From the NCBI GenBank assembly GCA_000230935.2, contig AGIQ01000012.1, forward strand, positions 1-64,000: a stretch of DNA of 64,000 nucleotides. Reading direction: 5' to 3'. The notes beneath the pieces were generated by a model. That model was not told where the DNA came from and searched no databases. It saw only the letters and a list, made by a program, of their open reading frames with translations. Shown here one piece after another: positions 32,397 to 40,376 of this stretch. The position numbers and the translations under genes are program-made. Position 1 is the first letter of the stretch. The number at the start of each line of letters is the position of its first letter. The DNA is from Mycolicibacterium rhodesiae JS60 (GTDB taxonomy: Bacteria; Actinomycetota; Actinomycetes; Mycobacteriales; Mycobacteriaceae).

Positions 32397-32518
32397 TCCG
32401 GTTCGTGGTGGCTCTTCTTCGGCGGCGCGACTCGGTGTGTGTCGATCTGTATCTGCCTGCGCGGCAACGGGTGACGATCGTCCTGGGGGAGCGGGCGGTT
32501 CGGCGGGAGGCTAGCTGA
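32393..32518 (+). CDS. Small 41-residue ORF overlapping both neighbours
   Basis: ATG at 32393 overlaps the MFS stop (ATGA) and its TGA at 32516-32518 shares one base with the next ATG (TGATG). The product begins MIRFVVALLRRRDSVCVDLY and is strongly basic with a short hydrophobic start. Its function is unknown and it has no known domain. The double overlap in a tight series of genes argues for translation, but no homology supports it. Confidence 0.5.
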   Translation: MIRFVVALLRRRDSVCVDLYLPARQRVTIVLGERAVRREAS

Positions 32519-33114
32519 TGACCGATCACGTGATCTTCCGCTACGACCCGGCGCATCAGCCGGAGATCACCTTCCGTGGTGTCCCGAGCGGGTGTGCCGG
32601 TGGGGCGAACACCCTGAGCGAGGCTCGCGCGGCCTACCGGAACTGCCTGGCGGCCCGGCTGCACGTGGACCGGCGCGCGCTGCCGCCCGTCGTCGAGCAC
32701 ATCGAAGGTTTGGTGTGCGGCATGTGGGTTCGCACCAAAGTCGGTGCGGTACATCGAGATAAATCCAGCGATCGGATGCTGTTGCAGATCTTGCTGGCCG
32801 AGCAGGCCGGATTACGCGATGAGGTTTCCCGGTTGGCGTCGGCAGGGGCGCAGCCGGTGGTCGTTCTGGCCGAACCGGAGCATTCACTCGAGACGGTGGT
32901 GGACCAGCTGTCTGCGCAGGATGTGCTCGTCGTGGCGCATTCCGACGGCGACGGATCGGTGGGCTGGGGTGTCCTGTACGGGGCCGATTCGGCTGGCGGT
33001 CAAGGTGTTCCGCGGATTCCCGACGACGAGGCTCTTACGGTGGCCGGGTTCACCCAGGGGTGTGTGGGCGGGCGAGTGGTAGGGCACCGGCCCGCTGCTG
33101 GGATCGCATCATGA
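32518..33114 (+). CDS. Hypothetical protein, weak HicB-like N-terminus
   Basis: 198 residues, not recognised with confidence. The first 50 residues (VIFRYDPAHQPEITFRGVPS, then NTLSEARAAYRNCLAARL) resemble the beta-beta-beta-alpha pattern of HicB-like antitoxin domains, with no HicA-type partner seen apart from the tiny upstream ORF. The middle has a helical region (MLLQILLAEQAGLRDEVSRL) and a VVVLAEPEHSLE / VLVVAHSDGDGS stretch. No signal peptide. It starts within the 41-aa ORF stop and ends overlapping a possible ATG (33111) of the HAD gene. Confidence 0.65.
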   Translation: MTDHVIFRYDPAHQPEITFRGVPSGCAGGANTLSEARAAYRNCLAARLHVDRRALPPVVEHIEGLVCGMWVRTKVGAVHRDKSSDRMLLQILLAEQAGLRDEVSRLASAGAQPVVVLAEPEHSLETVVDQLSAQDVLVVAHSDGDGSVGWGVLYGADSAGGQGVPRIPDDEALTVAGFTQGCVGGRVVGHRPAAGIAS

Positions 33115-33191
33115 CCCCGTTGCTCGATAACGCGGTTGGCGGCTCGGTGTCGGGGAACACTGGTGCGCAGGATGTACGCGAAGGGAGGACC

Positions 33192-33965
33192 ATGCGTGCG
33201 ACACCGCAATGCTGGCTGACCGACATGGACGGCGTGCTGGTGCGTGAGGAGCACGCGCTGCCCGGGGCCGCGGAGTTTCTGCAGTGCCTGATCGACAAGC
33301 AGCGGCGTTTCCTGGTGCTGACCAACAATTCGATCTACACCCCGCGTGACCTGGCGGCGCGGCTGGCACGCTCGGGACTCGATGTGCCGGAGGAGGCGAT
33401 CTGGACCTCGGCGCTGGCGACGGCGGCGTTTCTGAACGACCAGCTGCCGGGCGGGTCGGCGTATGTGATCGGCGAGGCGGGGCTGACGACGGCGCTGCAC
33501 GAGGCGGGCTACACGCTGACCGATACCGGTCCGGATTTCGTGGTGCTGGGGGAGACGAGGACGTACTCCTTCGAGGCGATCACGAAGGCGATCCGGTTGA
33601 TCGGCAAGGGGGCGCGGTTCATCGCCACCAATCCCGATGTCACCGGGCCGTCGGCCGAAGGGCCGCTGCCGGCGACCGGGTCGGTGGCCGCGATGATCAC
33701 CAAGGCCACCGGGCGTGAGCCGTATTTCGTCGGCAAGCCCAACCCGATGATGTTCCGCAGTGCGCTGAATCGTATTGAGGCGCATTCGGAAAGCACGGTG
33801 ATGGTCGGCGACCGGATGGACACCGACGTGGTGGCCGGCATCGAGGCGGGGCTGGAGACGATCCTGGTGCTGACCGGGTCGACGACGGTCGAGGACGTCG
33901 AGCGCTATCCGTTCCGGCCGGCGCGGGTGTTGCCGTCGATCGCGGAGGCGATCGATCTGGTCTGA
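33192..33965 (+). CDS. HAD-superfamily phosphatase, subclass IIA (NagD-like)
   Basis: 257 residues from ATG 33192 behind AAGGGAGGA; an in-frame ATG at 33111 overlapping the previous stop is an alternative. HAD motifs: LTDMDGVLV (nucleophile Asp), VLTNNSIYTPRDLA (motif II), GKPNPMMF (Lys, motif III) and VMVGDRMDTDVVAG (motif IV). The IIA cap has FVVLGETRTYSFEAIT. Members dephosphorylate small metabolites such as nucleotides, 4-nitrophenyl phosphate or glycerol phosphate. Linked to the MFS cluster by overlap; convergent with the sigma factor gene. Confidence 0.9.
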   Translation: MRATPQCWLTDMDGVLVREEHALPGAAEFLQCLIDKQRRFLVLTNNSIYTPRDLAARLARSGLDVPEEAIWTSALATAAFLNDQLPGGSAYVIGEAGLTTALHEAGYTLTDTGPDFVVLGETRTYSFEAITKAIRLIGKGARFIATNPDVTGPSAEGPLPATGSVAAMITKATGREPYFVGKPNPMMFRSALNRIEAHSESTVMVGDRMDTDVVAGIEAGLETILVLTGSTTVEDVERYPFRPARVLPSIAEAIDLV

Positions 33966-33980
33966 GGCCCGCGACGGCCG

Positions 33981-34844
33981 CTACGGCTCCGGCAGGTCCA
34001 ACGTCGCCAGGTGCGCGGGGTCGGCGATCGACGTGATGGCGGTCAGTCGTCCGTCTGCCACCGTGCAGACCATGATGCCGAGCGGTTTGCCCTGGGTGTT
34101 CCACGCGGCGATGCCCGGCTTCCCGTTGACCAGAACGCGGCGGGCGGTCACCTTCGCGCGTCCCCCGCGCCGCACCGCGCCGATGACTTCGGTGGCTCCG
34201 ATCGTGACGGTAGCTCCGCGTGCGGTGTGCTGTTCCCACCTGACGTCGGGCGCCAGCACGTCGAGCAAGGCGTCGAAGTCACCATCGCGGGCGGCCCGCA
34301 GGAACGCATCGACGACGGCACGCTGCTCGTGAAGGGCTGACGGCGCCGTCGGCGCCGCGCGGACTTTACGCCGCGCGCGGCTTGCGGCCATCTTCGCCGC
34401 ATCCACCGATTTGCCGACGATGCCGGCGATGTCGGTGAAGGGAACGGCGAACATGTCGTGCAGAACGAATGCCAGCCGTTCCTCGGGTCCAAGTGAACCC
34501 AGCACGGACAACAACGCGATGCCGACCAGGTCGGCCAGCACAGCGGAATCCTCGGGCGCATCAACATCGTCGGTCACGACGAGTTCAGGCGGACCATCGC
34601 CGAACGGGACCTCGGCCCTAGCGGCGCGAGCACGCAACATGTCGATGCAGATCCGACCGACCACGGTGGTGAGCCATCCGGCGGGGTTGTCGATCGATGC
34701 CGGGTCCTGCCAAGAAAATCGCAGCCACGTCTCCTGCACAGCGTCCTCGGCGTCGGCGTGTGAACCGAGGATTCGGTGCGTAATCGTCAGCAGGCGTCCT
34801 CGCTGTGACTCGAATTGCTGCTCTGTGCTGGCGTCATACGTCAT
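33981..34844 (-). CDS. ECF sigma factor with SnoaL-like C-terminal domain (ECF41 type)
   Basis: 287 residues. Region 2 includes LTITHRILGSHADAEDAVQE and ETWLRFSWQDP; region 4 is LSVLGSLGPEERLAFVLHDM with FTDIAGIVGKSVDAAKMAAS. A ~110-residue SnoaL-like domain follows (DAFLRAARDGDFDALLDVLA). Such C-terminal domains regulate ECF41 sigma factors directly, without an anti-sigma factor. The ECF41 group usually controls an adjacent COE or DoxX-type gene; here a DoxX-like gene is divergent 80 bp away. ATG 34844. Confidence 0.9.
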   Translation of the reverse strand: MTYDASTEQQFESQRGRLLTITHRILGSHADAEDAVQETWLRFSWQDPASIDNPAGWLTTVVGRICIDMLRARAARAEVPFGDGPPELVVTDDVDAPEDSAVLADLVGIALLSVLGSLGPEERLAFVLHDMFAVPFTDIAGIVGKSVDAAKMAASRARRKVRAAPTAPSALHEQRAVVDAFLRAARDGDFDALLDVLAPDVRWEQHTARGATVTIGATEVIGAVRRGGRAKVTARRVLVNGKPGIAAWNTQGKPLGIMVCTVADGRLTAITSIADPAHLATLDLPEP

Positions 34845-34847
34845 GTT

Positions 34848-34908
34848 GTTACCTCGCGTCGGTGGAATCCGTCATCACCAATGACGAGTCCGCACGGACT
34901 GAGGTAAC
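34848..34908. promoter_or_regulatory. Divergent promoter region with inverted octamers (sigma factor / DoxX-like)
   Basis: GTTACCTC (34848-34855) and its exact complement GAGGTAAC (34901-34908) lie close to the two divergent starts. A smaller repeat GTCAT-N5-ATGAC (34871-34885) stands at the centre. The symmetry suggests paired recognition elements, possibly for the ECF sigma factor itself. Confidence 0.4.
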
Positions 34909-34924
34909 CACAGAGAGCGAGATC

Positions 34925-35308
34925 ATGAACGCAGGACTTTGGATCGTTGCCGGGGTATTGGCCGTCGCATTCGCCGTTGGCGGTGCCAGCCAGATCCTGC
35001 TGAGTAAAGCCCGCTATCGGGCGCTCTCGGCAAGCCAGCATTGGGTCGACGACTTCAGCCCGGCGCACATCAAAGCGATAGGAGCGATCAAGCTCATCGG
35101 TGCCGCGGGGCTGGTGCTTCCCGCGTTGTTCCACGTTGCGCCGATACTGGTGCCGTTGGCGGCAACCGGGCTGATGTTGTTCATGGCCGGTGCGGCCACG
35201 ACTCGTTTCCGCCGCAGCGAATGGGGCCTGATGCTCGGCGATGTGGTGTTCATCTGTGCATTCGCCTTTGTGGCGTGGGGCCGCTTCGAGCTCCACCCCT
35301 TTAACTGA
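34925..35308 (+). CDS. DoxX-like membrane protein
   Basis: 127 residues with four hydrophobic segments (starting GLWIVAGVLAVAFAVGGASQ) and the DoxX-like features AIGAIKLIGAAGLVLPALF and RRSEWGLMLGDVVFICAF. The family is linked to redox or respiratory membrane functions, but the role is unclear. ATG 34925 is chosen because the first membrane helix begins directly after it. Divergence from the ECF41-type sigma factor suggests it is the sigma target. Confidence 0.85.
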   Translation: MNAGLWIVAGVLAVAFAVGGASQILLSKARYRALSASQHWVDDFSPAHIKAIGAIKLIGAAGLVLPALFHVAPILVPLAATGLMLFMAGAATTRFRRSEWGLMLGDVVFICAFAFVAWGRFELHPFN

Positions 35309-35438
35309 ACTGCCATGTGGACCCGAGTTTCGGTGTCCTCGGGGGACGAACGCGGATCTGGGGATAAGTCAGCGTGTTTCGGGGTGTTCAGGCTGATGGG
35401 CGTTCGCGGGTGTCGGTTGGATGCTCGACGCTGCTGCC

Positions 35439-35804
35439 ATGACGACGTTGACGCGCAACCAGCTCGGTGCGCTGGGCGAGCAGCTGGCGGTCGAACATCT
35501 GACCGCCCAGGGTTTGCGGATCGTGGCCCGCAACTGGCGCTGCCGCTATGGCGAGCTCGACGTGATCGCCGCCAGCCCTGACGGCGCGGTGGTGTTCGTC
35601 GAGGTGAAGACCCGCACCGGCGACGGCTTCGGCGGTTGGGAGTATGCGGTCACGCCGACCAAGGTGCGCCGGATCCGCCGGCTGGCCGGGATCTGGCTGG
35701 CCGCTCAGGACCAGAAGTGGGCGGCGATCCGTATCGACGTCATCGGGATCCGCATCGGCCGGCAGCGCACTCCGGAAATCACCCACCTGCGCGGGGTCGG
35801 CTGA
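35439..35804 (+). CDS. YraN/UPF0102 endonuclease-like protein
   Basis: 121 residues from ATG 35439; ATG 35421 six codons upstream is equally possible. The fold is a small restriction-endonuclease-like domain: GALGEQLAVEHLTAQGLRIV, NWRCRYGELDVIA (catalytic Glu-Asp) and VVFVEVKTRTGDGFGG (ExK). Its role is not established; it accompanies the comM-dprA genes throughout actinobacteria. Its stop shares a base with the next start (TGATG). Confidence 0.93.
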   Translation: MTTLTRNQLGALGEQLAVEHLTAQGLRIVARNWRCRYGELDVIAASPDGAVVFVEVKTRTGDGFGGWEYAVTPTKVRRIRRLAGIWLAAQDQKWAAIRIDVIGIRIGRQRTPEITHLRGVG

Positions 35805-37315
35805 TGGCACTGGGACGGGCCTACTCGGTCGCCGTGCGCGGCCTCGACGGCGAGATTGTCGAGATCGAGACCGATATCAGCTCTGGGCTGCCCGGCGTGC
35901 ATCTGGTCGGGCTGCCCGACGCCGCGTTGCGTGAGTCCCGCGACCGCGTGCGTGCGGCAATCACCAACTGCGGCAACGAGTGGCCGCAATCGCGGTTGAC
36001 GCTGGCCCTGTCTCCGGCCACGTTGCCGAAGACCGGGTCGCTGTATGACATTGCGATCGCCGCGGCCGTTTTATCGGCGAACGGCAAGACGCAGTGGGAT
36101 CGCCTCGAGAAGACGGTGTTGCTGGGCGAACTGGCCTTGGACGGCCGGATTCGCTCGGTGCGCGGTGTGCTGCCCGCCGTGCTGGCCGCCAAGAAGCAGG
36201 GCTGGCCCACCGTGGTGGTGCCGATCGCGAATCTGGCCGAGGCCAGCCTGGTCGACGGCATCGAAGTCCTTGGCGTGCAGACGCTTCGGCAGCTACAAGG
36301 CTGGCTCAACGGGAAGGCCACGCTCGACGAGCGCGTCGATACCCCGATGCCGCACGCCGAGCCCGTCGCCGACCTGGCCGACGTGGTGGGCCAGAGCCAC
36401 GCCCGATTCGCCGTGGAGGTCGCCGCCGCGGGCGCGCATCACCTGATGCTCACCGGCCCGCCCGGCGTCGGGAAAACCATGCTGGCACAACGCCTTCCCG
36501 GACTATTGCCTGAGCTCACGGAGGGCGAGGCTTTGGAGGTGACCGCCATTCATTCAGTCGTGGGCCTGCTGTCGGAGACCACCCCGCTGATCACCCGTCC
36601 GCCGTTCATCGCACCTCATCACTCGTCGAGTGTGGCCGCACTCGTTGGCGGCGGCTCGGGCATGGCCCGCCCCGGGGCGGTCAGCCGTGCACACCGCGGC
36701 GTGCTCTTCCTCGACGAATGCGCCGAGATCCGGGTCAGTGTCCTGGAATCCCTCCGAACACCGTTGGAGGACGGCGAGATTCGGCTCGCCCGCCGCGACG
36801 GAGTGGCTTGCTACCCGGCGCGGTTCCAACTCGTGATGGCGGCCAACCCCTGCGCCTGCGCAAAGACCGACCCGAAGGACTGCATCTGCACATCGGTGGA
36901 GAAACGGCGCTATCTCGGCAAGCTGTCCGGCCCGCTGATGGACCGCGTGGACCTGCGGGTGCAGATGCACACGGTGCGCGCCGGAGCCTTCGCACCCGAC
37001 GCGGCGGAAAGCACTGCAGCCGTGCGCAATCGGGTCGCGCAGGCCCGAGCGGCGGCCGCCGAGCGTTGGCATCAGTACGGCTATACCACCAACGCCGAGG
37101 TGACCGGTTCGGTGCTGCGCCGCAAGTTCCGGCTCGACAGCACCGCAATGGCCCCGCTGAAGACAGCACTGGAACGCGGCGTGCTGAGCATCCGGGGCGT
37201 TGACCGGTCATTGCGTGTCGCCTGGACGTTGGCGGATCTGGCCGGACGCACGATGCCCAGTGTCGACGATGTGGCGGTGGCACTGAGCTTCCGCCAGGGA
37301 GGAGCCAAGCCATGA
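35804..37315 (+). CDS. YifB/ComM-type Mg chelatase-like AAA+ ATPase
   Basis: 503 residues from ATG 35804. An N-terminal ChlI-type domain (PGVHLVGLPDAALRESRDRV) precedes the AAA+ module with Walker A TGPPGVGKTMLAQRLPG and Walker B GVLFLDECAEI. A C-terminal helicase-like domain contains the Cys cluster CACAKTDPKDCIC. ComM is a branch-migration helicase that helps integrate transforming DNA. It lies between yraN and dprA with overlaps on both sides. Confidence 0.93.
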   Translation: MALGRAYSVAVRGLDGEIVEIETDISSGLPGVHLVGLPDAALRESRDRVRAAITNCGNEWPQSRLTLALSPATLPKTGSLYDIAIAAAVLSANGKTQWDRLEKTVLLGELALDGRIRSVRGVLPAVLAAKKQGWPTVVVPIANLAEASLVDGIEVLGVQTLRQLQGWLNGKATLDERVDTPMPHAEPVADLADVVGQSHARFAVEVAAAGAHHLMLTGPPGVGKTMLAQRLPGLLPELTEGEALEVTAIHSVVGLLSETTPLITRPPFIAPHHSSSVAALVGGGSGMARPGAVSRAHRGVLFLDECAEIRVSVLESLRTPLEDGEIRLARRDGVACYPARFQLVMAANPCACAKTDPKDCICTSVEKRRYLGKLSGPLMDRVDLRVQMHTVRAGAFAPDAAESTAAVRNRVAQARAAAAERWHQYGYTTNAEVTGSVLRRKFRLDSTAMAPLKTALERGVLSIRGVDRSLRVAWTLADLAGRTMPSVDDVAVALSFRQGGAKP

Positions 37316-38445
37316 CAGACGACCTCAAGACGTTGGCATGGGCGTATCTGTCGCGGGTGGCCGAACCACCCTGCGGCGAGATCGCCGAACTGGTCGGCGA
37401 GGTCGGCCCCATCGAAGCCTCCTATCGGATCGCCGCAGGCGAGATCAGCGATGCGTTGCGGGAACGCACCGTCGCCCGACGGGACATCCACGCGGCGGAG
37501 GCAGATCTGGATCTGCTGGAGCGCCGCGGCGGCCGGCTGATCACGCCGGATCACGACGAGTGGCCGACCCTGGCTTTTGCGGCCTTCGGCGGAGCGGCCG
37601 TGCGGGACAGGCAACAAGGCCGCCCCCCGCTGGCGTTGTGGGCGGTCGGTCCCGCCCGGCTCGATCAGGTCACCGAACGGTCCGCTGCAATCGTCGGGAC
37701 GCGCGCGTGTTCCAGCTATGGCGAACACGTCGCCGCGGACCTGGCCGCGGGGCTGGCCGAACAGGACGTCACCGTCGTCTCCGGCGGGGCCTACGGGATC
37801 GACGGCGCAGCCCATCGCGCGGCGCTGTCCGTCGAGGGCGAGACGGTGGCGGTCCTGGCGGGCGGCATCGACATTCTGTACCCGGCCGGACACTCGTCGC
37901 TGCTGCACCGAATCAGCAACTCCGGCCTGCTGCTCACCGAATATCCGCCCGGTGTGCGGCCCGCGCGGCACCGCTTCTTGACCCGCAATCGGCTGGTGGC
38001 AGCGCTCGGTGCGGCCACCGTGGTGGTGGAGGCGGGTGTGCGCAGCGGGGCCGCGAACACCGCTGCGTGGGCGCGCGCGTTGGGCCGGGTGGTGTGTGCG
38101 GTGCCGGGCCCGGTGACCTCGGCGTCGTCGACGGGATGTCACATCCTGCTGCGCAACGGCGCCGAGTTGGTGACCCGGGCCGAGGAGGTCGTCGAATTGG
38201 TCGGTCGGGCAGGCGAATTCGCCGACGAGGTGCCCCGGCCGACCGGACCGCTCGATGGTCTCAGCGATGCCGAGAAGCAGGTCTACGAGGCGCTGCCCGG
38301 GCGAGGCACCCGAAGCGCCGACGAGATCGCGGTAGCCTCCGGCCTGCCGCCCACCGCAGTACTGGGCCCGCTGGCGATGCTGGAGATTGCGGGCCTGGCC
38401 CGCCGCGAGGATGGCTGCTGGAAGCTGGTGCGCAAGCCGGTATGA
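37312..38445 (+). CDS. dprA: DNA processing protein DprA
   Basis: 377 residues, starting in an ATGA overlap with the comM gene. The Rossmann-fold core shows AIVGTRACSSYGEHVA, VSGGAYGIDGAAHRAAL and VAVLAGGIDILYPAGHSSL; the C-terminal winged helix (EKQVYEALPGRGTRSADEIA) follows. DprA loads RecA on incoming single-stranded DNA. No other competence genes are in the window, so a role in general recombination is possible. Confidence 0.95.
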   Translation: MTDDLKTLAWAYLSRVAEPPCGEIAELVGEVGPIEASYRIAAGEISDALRERTVARRDIHAAEADLDLLERRGGRLITPDHDEWPTLAFAAFGGAAVRDRQQGRPPLALWAVGPARLDQVTERSAAIVGTRACSSYGEHVAADLAAGLAEQDVTVVSGGAYGIDGAAHRAALSVEGETVAVLAGGIDILYPAGHSSLLHRISNSGLLLTEYPPGVRPARHRFLTRNRLVAALGAATVVVEAGVRSGAANTAAWARALGRVVCAVPGPVTSASSTGCHILLRNGAELVTRAEEVVELVGRAGEFADEVPRPTGPLDGLSDAEKQVYEALPGRGTRSADEIAVASGLPPTAVLGPLAMLEIAGLARREDGCWKLVRKPV

Positions 38446-38522
38446 CCAACGTAGCCGGCCCAGCCACCCGGCTGATCCGTATAGTCGACGAGGTTGGCTA
38501 ACAATTCTCGTCGGGAGGCGAT

Positions 38523-39371
38523 GTGGCGGGTCGACCAGTGCACACGTTTCAGGTCGTCAGGACCGAGCAACTCGCACCGCACATGGTGCGCGTCGTGCTC
38601 GGCGGTACCGGCTTCGATACCTTCACCCCCGGCGAGTTCGCCGACTCGTATGTCAAGTTCGTCTTTGTGCGTGACGGCATCGACGTCGCGTCGCTACCGC
38701 AGCCGCTCACGCTCAACAGCTTCGACGAACTGCCGCCCGAACAGCGGCCCACCGTGCGCACCTACACGGTGCGCCGGGTCGACCCCGAAGCCCGCCAGAT
38801 CACCGTCGACTTCGTGGTGCACGGCGAGCACGGTGTCGCCGGTCCGTGGGCCGCGGCGGCGAAAGCGGGGGACACCATCTACCTGATGGGCCCCAGCGGT
38901 GCGTACTCGCCTGACCCGGACGCCGACTGGCATCTGTTCGCCGGCGACGAGGCGAGCATCCCCGCCATCAGCGCGGCCCTGGAAGCTTTGCCGCCCAACG
39001 CGGTTGGCAAGGTCTTCATCGAAGTCGCCGGTCCTGAGGACGAGATCGACCTGGCCGCACCGGAATCGGTCGACATCACCTGGATCTACCGCGGCGGGCG
39101 CGCCGATCTCGTCGGGGACGAGAGGGCCGGCGACAACGCGCCATTGGTCGAGGCCGTCACCACCGCACCCTGGCTTTCCGGGCAAGCACAGGTCTTCATC
39201 CACGGCGAAGCTCAGGCCGTCATGCACAACCTGCGGCCCTACGTCCGCAAGGAGCGCGGCGTCGACGCCAAATGGGCGTCCATCTCCGGCTATTGGCGCC
39301 GCGGCCGCACCGAAGAGACGTTCCGGCAGTGGAAGAAGGAACTGGCCGACGCCGAAGCCGGCCAAGACTAG
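38523..39371 (+). CDS. Siderophore-interacting protein / ferric reductase (ViuB-like)
   Basis: 282 residues from GTG 38523 behind GGGAGG. FAD-binding domain with VRVVLGGTGFDTF, the RxYT-type motif TVRTYTVRRVDP and GVAGPWAAAAKAGDTIYLMG; the SIP domain shows LFAGDEASIPAISAALEALP and the tail GYWRRGRTEETFRQWKKE. It releases iron from ferric siderophores by reduction in the cytosol. The upstream sequence GAGGTTGGCTAACA is loosely like an iron box but one base short, so regulation by IdeR is uncertain. Corresponds to Rv2895c by position. Confidence 0.92.
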   Translation: MAGRPVHTFQVVRTEQLAPHMVRVVLGGTGFDTFTPGEFADSYVKFVFVRDGIDVASLPQPLTLNSFDELPPEQRPTVRTYTVRRVDPEARQITVDFVVHGEHGVAGPWAAAAKAGDTIYLMGPSGAYSPDPDADWHLFAGDEASIPAISAALEALPPNAVGKVFIEVAGPEDEIDLAAPESVDITWIYRGGRADLVGDERAGDNAPLVEAVTTAPWLSGQAQVFIHGEAQAVMHNLRPYVRKERGVDAKWASISGYWRRGRTEETFRQWKKELADAEAGQD

Positions 39372-39454
39372 CCACCACAACGGAATGGTCACGACGACCG
39401 GACACGCCCACCGTGATCGGACGCGGCGGCCGGGGTCGATGCAACCGTAGAGAC

Positions 39455-40372
39455 GTGGAGCCCGGCGACTACTCGGCGATCCTCGACGACTACGCCGAGC
39501 ATCTCGCGCTGGAACGTGCCCGCTCCGCGCACACCCAACGGGCCTATCTCACCGACCTGCATTCACTGTTCGCCTTCCTCGACGAACGCGCCCCCGGCGC
39601 TGGCCTTGCCGGCCTGAGTCTGCCGCTGCTGCGGTCGTGGCTTGCCGCGCAATCGGCTGCAGGCGCGGCCCGCACGACCCTGGCCCGCCGGACCTCGGCG
39701 GTCAAGACGTTCACCGCCTGGGCCACCCGTCGCGGCCTGCTCACCGAGGACCCGGCAGTTCGCCTGCAGCTGCCCAAGGCGCGGCGCACCCTGCCCGCGG
39801 TCCTACGCCAAGACCAGGCGCTGGCCGCGATGGCCGCCGCCGACCTCGGCGCCGAACAGGGCGACCCGCTGGCGATCCGTGACCGGCTGATCGTGGAACT
39901 GCTCTACGCCACCGGGATCCGCGTCAGCGAGCTGTGTGGGCTGGACATCGACGACATCGACACCGGCCGCCGCCTGCTGCGGGTGCTGGGCAAGGGCAAC
40001 AAACAGCGCACCGTGCCATTCGGGGCGCCGGCCCTGGCGGCACTGACCGCGTGGCTGAACGACGGCAGGCCCGAACTGGTCAACGAAGACTCCGGCCCCG
40101 CGCTGTTGTTGGGGCCGCGAGGCAGGCGCCTGGACCCCCGCCAGGCCCGCACCGTTGTGCACCAGACCATGTCGGCGGTCGACGGCGCACCCGACATCGG
40201 TCCGCACGGCCTGCGCCACAGTGCGGCCACCCACCTGCTCGAAGGCGGGGCCGACCTGCGGATCGTCCAGGAGATCCTGGGCCACTCGACGCTGGCCACC
40301 ACACAGCTCTACACCCACGTCACCGTGGCGCGGCTACGCGCCGTGCACGACCAGGCGCATCCGCGCGCCTGA
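39455..40372 (+). CDS. xerC: Tyrosine recombinase XerC
   Basis: 305 residues from GTG 39455. N-terminal SAM-like domain (YAEHLALERARSAHTQRAYL) and catalytic domain with the full set of active-site residues: Arg156 (ATGIRVSELCG), Lys180 (GKGNKQR), His251/Arg254 (HGLRHSAATHLL), His277 (LGHSTLATTQ) and nucleophile Tyr286. With XerD it resolves chromosome dimers at dif. Convergent with selO, four bases between stops. Confidence 0.95.
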   Translation: MEPGDYSAILDDYAEHLALERARSAHTQRAYLTDLHSLFAFLDERAPGAGLAGLSLPLLRSWLAAQSAAGAARTTLARRTSAVKTFTAWATRRGLLTEDPAVRLQLPKARRTLPAVLRQDQALAAMAAADLGAEQGDPLAIRDRLIVELLYATGIRVSELCGLDIDDIDTGRRLLRVLGKGNKQRTVPFGAPALAALTAWLNDGRPELVNEDSGPALLLGPRGRRLDPRQARTVVHQTMSAVDGAPDIGPHGLRHSAATHLLEGGADLRIVQEILGHSTLATTQLYTHVTVARLRAVHDQAHPRA

Positions 40373-40376
40373 ATGT

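Noticed and set aside
36847..36890. Cys-rich stretch in the ComM-like protein as a sign of a fused zinc protein
   Set aside because: The CACAKTDPKDCIC cluster is a normal feature of the YifB/ComM family.
38475..38500. Iron box before the siderophore-interacting protein
   Set aside because: GAGGTTGGCTAACA needs a one-base gap to align with the IdeR consensus; too weak to list as a site, although iron control of the gene would make sense.
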